NCBI GenBank assembly: GCA_050257395.1
Contig: JBLMWU010000320.1
Span: forward strand, 1 to 8,837
DNA from: JAIRTY01 sp050257395
GTDB taxonomy: Bacteria > Actinomycetota > Actinomycetes > Streptosporangiales > Streptosporangiaceae
Direction of reading: 5' to 3'
Length of the DNA stretch: 8,837 nt
The translations under genes were made by a program, and so were the position numbers. Positions 1 to 4,118 of the stretch are shown one piece after another. The number at the start of each line of letters is the position of its first letter. The stretch's first letter is position 1. A model generated the notes under the pieces. That model did no database searches. It saw nothing but the letters and a program-made list of their open reading frames with translations, and was not told the DNA's origin.

Positions 1-26
1 CCCGGGCCGCCATCCGGCGGCCCGGG
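1..26 (-). terminator. Strong hairpin, probable terminator of the secreted-protein gene
   Basis: Bases 1-11 and 16-26 form a perfect 11-bp inverted repeat around the 4-base loop ATCC (stem CCCGGGCCGCC with its complement). It begins 29 bases past the TAA stop of the minus-strand gene at 56-796, the usual place for an intrinsic terminator. No T-run can be seen because the window ends there, and actinomycete terminators often lack one. The hairpin could also act on plus-strand transcription from a gene left of the window. Confidence 0.7.
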
Positions 27-55
27 CCCAGGTTCCCCATTTCCGTATCAGCCGG

Positions 56-796
56 TTACCGGCGCCAGATGTTGAAGTCCGCGCCGTTGCGCAGCAGCAC
101 CGACGGGCTCATCACCACGGAGCCGCCCGCCACGGCGACCACCTGGCTGGTGGTCCACGGGCCGCGCAGCGTCCCCTTGACACCGCTGTAGGTGGTCACC
201 CTGGTGCCGGTGAACGCCCACAGCTTGAAGTCCGACGCCACCGTGGCGGTGTAACCGGTCTCGTACACCGCCGCCTCAGCCGCCATGAAGAGCGTGCTGG
301 AGCCGACCGTTGCCCGGAAGGTCTGGGTGACACCCTTGGCGGTGTCGACCGCGGTGAAGAAGACGTGACCCTTCTGGTCGTAGTAGATGCTGAGCCGCAC
401 CAGATCGCCCGGGGCGGGGGCGAGCCTGGTCAGCGCGCCGCCGCCCATGCCGAACGGCTGAACGCCGATGGCCCAGCCGACGGAGTTGGCGCCACCGCCC
501 GCCTTCACGCCCAGGAACACCGGAGTGGCACCGGAGCCGCCGAGGGTGACCTCGGCGTGCTGAGCGGCGGTGCGGGCTGCCGACACCCGGACGGTGGTTT
601 CAACGTAGCGGAAGTGCCGGCCGCCGCCTGTGACGTATCCGGCCATGTGCGATGTGCTGACGGTCGCGGTCCGGGCGGCGGGGGTGCTCGCCGTCCGGGT
701 GCTGGCCACAGCCGGCATGGCGAGGCCAGCTGTGAGCAGGATCGCGCCGCCCGCGGCCACAGCCGCGGCGAGCGCGTGTGTGAATTGCCTCCGCAT
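56..796 (-). CDS. Secreted protein of unknown function, possibly concanavalin/lectin-like beta-sandwich
   Basis: This encodes a 246-residue exported protein of a family I do not recognise with certainty. The start at 796 is preferred over the in-frame ATG at 829 because GAGGGG (805-810) sits 8 bases upstream of it and because it gives a clean Sec signal peptide: MRRQ, a hydrophobic core at about 8-29, and an AVA cleavage site near residue 31. An Ala/Thr/Ser-rich linker runs to about residue 50. The mature part (51-246) is rich in Gly, Val and Thr with alternating strand-like segments. AGYV (52-55), AEVTLGG (81-87), PGDLVRLSIYYD (129-140) and FTAVD (147-151) resemble the layout of actinobacterial A4/G1-like jelly-roll proteins. 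I do not see the catalytic Gln and Glu expected of a G1 (eqolisin) peptidase, so enzyme activity is not supported; carbohydrate or wall binding is only a guess. There are no cysteines in the mature part. The gene is monocistronic and divergent from the lipoprotein gene at 1105. Confidence 0.82.
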   Translation of the reverse strand: MRRQFTHALAAAVAAGGAILLTAGLAMPAVASTRTASTPAARTATVSTSHMAGYVTGGGRHFRYVETTVRVSAARTAAQHAEVTLGGSGATPVFLGVKAGGGANSVGWAIGVQPFGMGGGALTRLAPAPGDLVRLSIYYDQKGHVFFTAVDTAKGVTQTFRATVGSSTLFMAAEAAVYETGYTATVASDFKLWAFTGTRVTTYSGVKGTLRGPWTTSQVVAVAGGSVVMSPSVLLRNGADFNIWRR

Positions 797-889
797 GGCG
801 AAGACCCCTCGATGACCGGGGCCTGTCACGGCGGAACGTGAAGCGGGCCGGTACTGCCGCGGTGACCCCTTGGCCTCTTCCCCCGGAAT

Positions 890-916
890 GATCCGCGCTC
901 AGCCAAGCGCGTGATC
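890..916. promoter_or_regulatory. Operator-like inverted repeat
   Basis: GATC-CGCGCT (890-899) is mirrored by AGCGCG-T-GATC (906-916) around a 6-base centre. All ten pairs match, with one extra base (T912) in the right arm. It lies about 94 bases upstream of the secreted-protein start and about 190 upstream of the lipoprotein start, in the shared control region. The interrupted dyad suits a dimeric repressor or activator. No regulator gene is present in the window, so its partner is unknown. Confidence 0.35.
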
Positions 917-931
917 GCCGACCCGCCGGCG

Positions 932-961
932 GTGACTTCTCCGCCAATTTCAGTGTATGAC
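932..961 (+). promoter_or_regulatory. Possible promoter for the AMIN-like lipoprotein gene
   Basis: GTGACT (932-937) and TATGAC (956-961) are separated by 18 bases. They match a housekeeping-type -35 (TTGACA) and -10 in part. The leader would be about 135 bases and would contain the two hairpins at 1061-1084 and 1089-1106. The match is imperfect and comes from inspection only. Confidence 0.28.
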
Positions 962-1060
962 CGAATGGCGCTTCAGGCCTGTGACCAGCCGTTCTGGTGA
1001 CGAATGGCATGGTCTTTGTGCCTTAGCGGCGATCCCGGCCGGGCCGCACACTGACACTGA

Positions 1061-1084
1061 GGCAGCAGGTCTCCTGAGCCTGCC
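1061..1084 (+). promoter_or_regulatory. Leader hairpin upstream of the lipoprotein start
   Basis: GGCAG-CAGG (1061-1069) pairs with CCTG (1073-1076) and CTGCC (1080-1084), leaving loop TCT and a 3-base bulge (1077-1079). It lies just before the start-codon hairpin at 1089-1106. The two could form stacked or alternative structures in the 5' leader. There is no match to a riboswitch class I know. Confidence 0.3.
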
Positions 1085-1088
1085 AATG

Positions 1089-1106
1089 ATCATCGAGGCC
1101 GATGAT
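1089..1106 (+). promoter_or_regulatory. Start-site hairpin enclosing the ribosome binding site
   Basis: ATCATCG (1089-1095) and CGATGAT (1100-1106) form a perfect 7-bp stem with loop AGGC. The Shine-Dalgarno GAGG (1095-1098) occupies the loop edge. The right arm contains the whole ATG at 1102 and the first two bases of the ATG at 1105. Folded mRNA would hide the start. SD spacing is 3 bases to 1102 and 6 bases to 1105, which favours 1105 as the real start. Confidence 0.45.
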
Positions 1107-1851
1107 GAACGCGTCCCGCAAAGCCCGTCTGCTGACCCTGGCCACCGCCGTACTCGCCGCCGCCGCCCTGGCGGGCTGCGGGACCCAGGCCGCCCCGCCC
1201 GGCCAGCCAGTGGCGCCCGGCACCCCCTCGACCCCGCTGCCCGGCCCGGTCACCTCGCCCCCGGTGCCCCCCTCCGCGCCCGCGGTACCGCCCGGAACGG
1301 TGGTGTCCTCCCGGGTCGCCTATCCGTGGCACTGGCCCAACGGCCAGCTGTGGCCGGGAAAAGTGCAGCACTCCTACCGGGTCCCGCCGGTGCCGGAATT
1401 GATCGCCATCCGCGTCGGCCATCATCCGGCGGCCGGGGGCGAACGCGCCTACAACCGGATGTCGTTCACTTTCACGCACGCATTTCCCGGCTATGAATTC
1501 CAGTTCGTCAGCCAGCTCGTCGCCGACGGCAGCGGCAAGCCGGTCACGCTGGCCGGCAACGACGCGCCGCTGCGGGTGATCTTCCGCAACGCGCAGGCCC
1601 ACACGGCCAGCGGCGCCCCGTCGGTCGTCACCCGGCCGCCCGCGCATCTCGGGCTCAGCCGGATGGTGAGCTGGGCGCAGGCGGGTGACTTCGAGGGGGT
1701 CGTGACCATCGGCATCGGCATCGACCGGCCGATCCTCCACTCGAACCCGCAGTTCCCAGTCCGGGCGTACGAGGTGGAGAAGGTCACCGCGCAGGGTCAG
1801 CACCTGTACGTGGTCGCGATCGACATCGACGCCACCCAGCCCGCCGGCTGA
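1105..1851 (+). CDS. AMIN-like domain lipoprotein
   Basis: This is a 248-residue predicted lipoprotein. The N-terminus has MNASRKAR, a hydrophobic stretch and the lipobox LAGC with lipidated Cys25. A Pro-rich linker at about 29-67 (PGTPSTPLPGP and similar) probably spans from the membrane into the wall. The folded part, about 68-244, matches the actinobacterial AMIN-like domain pattern: IRVGHHP (102-108), NRMSFTF (117-123), FPGYEFQFV (127-135), a PVTLAG turn (146-151), LRVIF (156-160), DFEGVV (195-200) and a final AYEVEKV...LYVVAIDID strand pair. AMIN-type domains are linked to peptidoglycan or envelope targeting, but this group has no established function. An in-frame ATG at 1102 is an alternative start; the SD spacing favours 1105. 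The gene ends 15 bases from the stop of the convergent DUF3048 lipoprotein. Translation may be limited by the hairpin over its start. Confidence 0.82.
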   Translation: MNASRKARLLTLATAVLAAAALAGCGTQAAPPGQPVAPGTPSTPLPGPVTSPPVPPSAPAVPPGTVVSSRVAYPWHWPNGQLWPGKVQHSYRVPPVPELIAIRVGHHPAAGGERAYNRMSFTFTHAFPGYEFQFVSQLVADGSGKPVTLAGNDAPLRVIFRNAQAHTASGAPSVVTRPPAHLGLSRMVSWAQAGDFEGVVTIGIGIDRPILHSNPQFPVRAYEVEKVTAQGQHLYVVAIDIDATQPAG

Positions 1852-1866
1852 CGCCCGCGGGCCGGC
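1843..1866. terminator. Possible bidirectional terminator between convergent lipoprotein genes
   Basis: GCCGGC at 1843-1848 and again at 1861-1866 can pair across a 12-base spacer that itself contains the palindrome GCCCGCGGGC (1853-1862, partly overlapping). The dyad covers the stop of the plus gene and abuts the stop of the minus gene. The structures are short and lack T-runs, so this is only a candidate. Confidence 0.3.
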
Positions 1867-2868
1867 TCAGCGGTAGGCCAGGATGATCCAGACCGGGCCG
1901 CGGGCGAAGGTCATCGGCTGACCGGACAGGGTGGTGAAGGTGGTGCCGCCGTCCGCGTTCCTCCTGGACCAGTGGGCCTGGTACGCCTTGCCGTCGCGCA
2001 GCACTGTGGCGGCGCCGTTGCCGGTGCTCACGGCGTAGGGCGGGCGGCTGCCGTACTCCCTGAACCGGGAGGTGCGGACGGTCGTGTGCTCGATCACCAC
2101 GGTGGCGGCCGACAGCCGGCCGGTGTCGGTGGCGCGGGCGGGCGTGCCGTCCATGGAGATCAGCCACTGCCCCTTCGCGGGCGACCAGGTGAAGGTGAAC
2201 GAGGCCGCCGGGTAGCGCACGGACTGAGAATGGACCGGGCGCCCGCCCGCCGGCGCCGGCCCGAACCGGAAGCCGATGTCCCGCGCCCGGCTCGCCTTCC
2301 TGGCTTCGGCCAGCAGCTGCCGGGGGTGCGCGTAGAGGTTGTAGGGCGCGATCCGGCTGTAGTTGCGGTAATACCCGCTGACCCGGCCGGCGTAGAGGTC
2401 CACGATCCGCGCATGCCGGTGGATGAAGGGCAGCAGCGCCGGCGTCGCGCCGGAGTAGCCGAACGCGGGGCGGCCGAACTGGCGCAGCAGCGCGATGTCG
2501 TCCTCGCGGGCGCTGCGCACCGGGCCCACCACCGCCGGGATGTGCGAGGAGTAGATCGCCAGCAGCCGGCCCAGGCCGCCCTCGACCGGCAGGGCGTAGA
2601 CGATGTCCGCCTTGCCCAGGCCGGTCTGCGGCCGGGCGTAGACGATGTTGTCGATCTTCAGGGCCAGCACCCGGCCGAGCGAGTTCACCCGCTCGCCGGT
2701 GAACGGGGAGGTCAGCGGCCCGGTCTGGGACGGCGACGGGGAGGCCACCGCCCGCGGGGGCGCGGCGGCGCCGCCGCAGGCGGCCAGCAGCCCGCCTATC
2801 AGGCCTGCCACTGCCACTACCGCGGCGGCCGCGATCGCGATCGCGGTCCGCCGGCGTGTCCACACCAT
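1867..2868 (-). CDS. DUF3048 (YerB-like) lipoprotein
   Basis: This is a 333-residue predicted lipoprotein of the DUF3048 family. Signal MVWTRRR, a hydrophobic core at about 9-27, and lipobox LAAC with Cys31 place it on the outer face of the membrane. A short Pro/Ser linker leads to the N-terminal DUF3048 domain at about 54-195. Its hallmarks are KIDN (71-74), ARPQTGLGKADIVY (78-91), PVEGG (94-98) and VGPVRSAR (114-121). The C-terminal DUF3048_C domain at about 215-333 ends with DGKAYQAHW (292-300) and the strand FARGPVWIIL (321-330). The length is typical of the family, whose biochemical role is unknown; an envelope role is usually assumed. The frame stays open far upstream to 3396, but that part overlaps the GNAT gene and codes no signal peptide. 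The ATG at 2868 with a weak GGTGG upstream is the sensible start. It is divergent from the GNAT gene. Confidence 0.9.
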   Translation of the reverse strand: MVWTRRRTAIAIAAAAVVAVAGLIGGLLAACGGAAAPPRAVASPSPSQTGPLTSPFTGERVNSLGRVLALKIDNIVYARPQTGLGKADIVYALPVEGGLGRLLAIYSSHIPAVVGPVRSAREDDIALLRQFGRPAFGYSGATPALLPFIHRHARIVDLYAGRVSGYYRNYSRIAPYNLYAHPRQLLAEARKASRARDIGFRFGPAPAGGRPVHSQSVRYPAASFTFTWSPAKGQWLISMDGTPARATDTGRLSAATVVIEHTTVRTSRFREYGSRPPYAVSTGNGAATVLRDGKAYQAHWSRRNADGGTTFTTLSGQPMTFARGPVWIILAYR

Positions 2869-3015
2869 GACGCACCACCATCCGGACGGCACGCGCGGCG
2901 GGAGGCCGGGGCGGGCGTGCCGCCTCTCTCCTTTTTGTACCCGTACGCCCGCCTGTCTGCCGGCGGCCGAACGGCCCCGGCCGCCCGCGAACGGTCCCGT
3001 CCGTAAGCTGCCTGG
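2869..3015. promoter_or_regulatory. Divergent control region of DUF3048 and GNAT genes
   Basis: This 147-base region contains an 8-bp hairpin (GGCGGCCG at 2962-2969 with its complement at 2978-2985). An 11-base direct repeat CGAACGGyCCC occurs at 2968-2978 and 2988-2998, exactly 20 bases apart. A -10-like TAAGCT lies at 3004-3009. On the minus side an AAAAAGGAGAGAGG stretch (minus strand of about 2922-2935) looks like a Shine-Dalgarno but is over 50 bases from the ATG at 2868 and has no start at suitable distance. Confidence 0.4.
3004..3009 (+). promoter_or_regulatory. -10 element of a likely leaderless GNAT transcript
   Basis: TAAGCT fits the actinobacterial -10 pattern TANNNT and is followed by exactly 6 bases and then the ATG at 3016. 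That is the spacing expected when transcription starts on the A of the start codon. No convincing Shine-Dalgarno precedes this ATG, which supports a leaderless mRNA. No clear -35 is visible, but the CGAACGGyCCC repeats flank that position and may bind an activator or repressor. Confidence 0.45.
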
Positions 3016-3459
3016 ATGACGATCAGCGTGCGGCCAGCCGCGGAGGCGGACCTGCCGGCCCTGCTGGCGCTCTACGCCGAGCTGCACCCGGGGGATACGC
3101 CGCTGCCCGCCGCCGCCGCGCTGCCGGTCTGGACGGAGATCCAGTCGCAGCGTGGCCGGGTGGTGCTGCTCGCCGAGCAGGACGGCAAGGCGGCGGGCAC
3201 CGCCGACTGCACGGTGCTGGCGAACCTCACCCACGGCGGCCGCCCGTTCATGCTGATCGAGAACGTCGTGGTGGCGCGGGCCCACCGGCGCGCCGGCGTG
3301 GGCACGGCCCTGCTGGACGCCGCGGCGGCGCTGGCCCGGCCAGCCGGCTGCTACAAGGCCCAGCTGCTGTCCCGCGCCGACCGCACGGGCGCGCACGCCT
3401 TCTACGAGGCCTGCGGGTTCGCCCCGGCTGCCCAGGGCTACCGGCGCTACTTCCGCTGA
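3016..3459 (+). CDS. GNAT-family N-acetyltransferase
   Basis: This is a 147-residue single-domain GNAT enzyme that would transfer an acetyl group from acetyl-CoA to an unknown amine. It starts with the usual first strand TISVRPAAEADLPAL (2-16). Strand 4 (MLIENVVVA, 79-87) leads into the acetyl-CoA pyrophosphate loop RRAGVG (91-96), matching R/Q-x-x-G-x-G/A, and helix 3 follows (TALLDAAAALA). The motif B region has YKAQLLSR (113-120) and AHAFYEACGF (126-135), a very common GNAT C-terminal signature. The length is normal. The substrate cannot be read from sequence. It is transcribed alone: DUF3048 is divergent upstream and the LURP-one gene is convergent downstream, with a hairpin over the stop codon. 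Confidence 0.92.
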   Translation: MTISVRPAAEADLPALLALYAELHPGDTPLPAAAALPVWTEIQSQRGRVVLLAEQDGKAAGTADCTVLANLTHGGRPFMLIENVVVARAHRRAGVGTALLDAAAALARPAGCYKAQLLSRADRTGAHAFYEACGFAPAAQGYRRYFR

Positions 3460-3479
3460 CGCCCGGCGCGCCGTCAGCG
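3454..3479. terminator. Bidirectional terminator hairpin at the GNAT stop
   Basis: CGCTGACG (3454-3461) and CGTCAGCG (3472-3479) form a perfect 8-bp stem with a 10-base GC-rich loop. The left arm contains the GNAT TGA stop. It lies between the convergent GNAT and LURP-one genes, so it can end both transcripts. Only two T residues follow on the plus strand, as is common for actinomycete terminators. Confidence 0.6.
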
Positions 3480-3511
3480 TTCCGGGGTCAGCCGCGCTCC
3501 GGGGTCAGCCG
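3478..3511. repeat. Two-copy 17-base tandem repeat
   Basis: The unit 3478-3494 is repeated at 3495-3511 with one mismatch (CGTTCCGGGGTCAGCCG against CGCTCCGGGGTCAGCCG). The right copy contains the stop codon of the minus-strand LURP-one gene (TCA at 3505-3507). It looks like a local slippage duplication at the 3' end of that gene; because 17 is not a multiple of 3, the left copy stays outside the reading frame. Confidence 0.6.
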
Positions 3512-4002
3512 TCGTGCTCCTGCTGCTCGTCGTGGTGGATCCGGTCCAGGCAGACCGCGATCGCGATGAACAGGGCGTCGTCCTGGCCGGGCGCCACGTC
3601 CACACCGTAGGTGTCCCGCAGCCGGAACCAGGCCCGCGAGACCTGGGCCAGCGGCTGGTGGCCGGCCCGGATCTCGAACTCCATGTCGAAGAGGTTGCCG
3701 ACCGCCCCCAGCTGGGTGCCATCGGCCAGGTCGATGGTGGAGCGGTGCCGCAGCGGCGAGAACATCGCCTTGCGGACGGTGGCCATCACCGCGCCGCCCC
3801 GTTCGATCTCCATGGTGTCCCGCATCGCCAGCAGCTTCTTGCGCACGGTCGCGACCACCGCCCCGGAGGCGTCCTTGAGCTCCAGGGTCTCCCGCAGCCG
3901 CATCGCCTTGCCGTCCACCAGGAAGACCCGGTTTCCCTGGGCATCGGTGACCCAGAAGTCGTCGCCGATGGAGAACATCTTCTGCCGGACCACGTAGCGC
4001 AC
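3505..4002 (-). CDS. LURP-one-related (YxjI/DUF567-like) protein
   Basis: This is a 165-residue cytosolic protein with the LURP-one/tubby-C-like fold (a beta-barrel wrapped round a hydrophobic helix). The start is a GTG at 4002, with AGGGGA (minus strand of 4009-4014) 6 bases upstream. It gives RYVVRQKMFSIGDDFWV, the standard family opening. An upstream in-frame ATG at 4074 would add 24 Pro/Gly/Arg residues with no resemblance to the family. Typical features are G-N-x-x-F-x-V-x-G-K (23-32), RLRETLELKDASG (35-47), a Met/Arg repeat strand pair (VRKKLLAMRD, VRKAMFSP), YGVDVAPGQDDAL (132-144) and the final hydrophobic helix LFIAIAVCLDRI (144-155). It has a His/acid-rich tail (HHDEQQEHDG). Family members have no firmly known bacterial function; membrane-lipid or nucleic-acid binding has been suggested. 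It is divergent from the MFS gene (116 bases). Confidence 0.88.
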   Translation of the reverse strand: MRYVVRQKMFSIGDDFWVTDAQGNRVFLVDGKAMRLRETLELKDASGAVVATVRKKLLAMRDTMEIERGGAVMATVRKAMFSPLRHRSTIDLADGTQLGAVGNLFDMEFEIRAGHQPLAQVSRAWFRLRDTYGVDVAPGQDDALFIAIAVCLDRIHHDEQQEHDG

Positions 4003-4008
4003 CGCGCA

Positions 4009-4036
4009 TCCCCTCGGGCCGGGGCGTCCCGGCCCG
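4009..4036 (-). promoter_or_regulatory. SD-adjacent leader hairpin of the LURP-one gene
   Basis: CGGGCCGGG (4015-4023) and CCCGGCCCG (4028-4036) form a perfect 9-bp stem with loop GCGT. On the minus strand it ends directly against the Shine-Dalgarno AGGGGA (4009-4014). It may shape translation initiation or mRNA stability. A terminator role for plus-strand reading is less likely because no plus-strand gene ends just before it. Confidence 0.4.
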
Positions 4037-4118
4037 GGCCCGCGACGCCGCTGTGATGGCACGGTACAAGACAAATGCCCGGCTCGCCGTGGGCGCCCGG
4101 GAGTGAGACCATCGGACG

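Larger units (their letters stand above)
797..1104. other. Divergent intergenic region (308 bases) between secreted protein and AMIN-like lipoprotein
   Basis: No gene is supported here. It must contain the promoters of both flanking genes. The 940-1020 stretch is visibly less GC-rich than the surroundings, as expected for promoter DNA. It holds the palindrome CCGCCGGCGG (923-932), a GATC-flanked inverted repeat (890-916), a possible plus-strand promoter (932-961), a short ACCAG/CTGGT dyad (984-998) and two 5'-leader hairpins ahead of the lipoprotein start (1061-1084 and 1089-1106). GCGGTGAC occurs twice, at 859-866 and 929-936. I could not fix a convincing promoter for the minus-strand gene. 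Confidence 0.7.

Noticed and set aside
56..796. Assignment of the secreted protein as an active G1 glutamic peptidase
   Set aside because: The general strand layout is reminiscent, but the expected catalytic Gln and Glu motifs are not seen.
957..1496. Plus-strand open frame overlapping the lipoprotein start
   Set aside because: It is a high-GC shadow frame rich in Arg/Pro/Gly with no domain; the lipoprotein frame has lipobox, SD and family motifs.
2829..2846. 18-bp perfect palindrome with two overlapping GCGATCGC octamers in the DUF3048 signal peptide region
   Set aside because: It encodes an Ala/Ile repeat (AIAIA) in GC-rich code, so repeated GCG-ATC codons explain the symmetry; the 16-bp palindrome at 2762-2777 is likewise explained by Gly/Ala codons.
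1867..3396. A 509-residue reading of the DUF3048 frame starting at 3396
   Set aside because: The extra 176 residues overlap the GNAT gene antisense and resemble no protein. The signal peptide and lipobox begin at the ATG at 2868.
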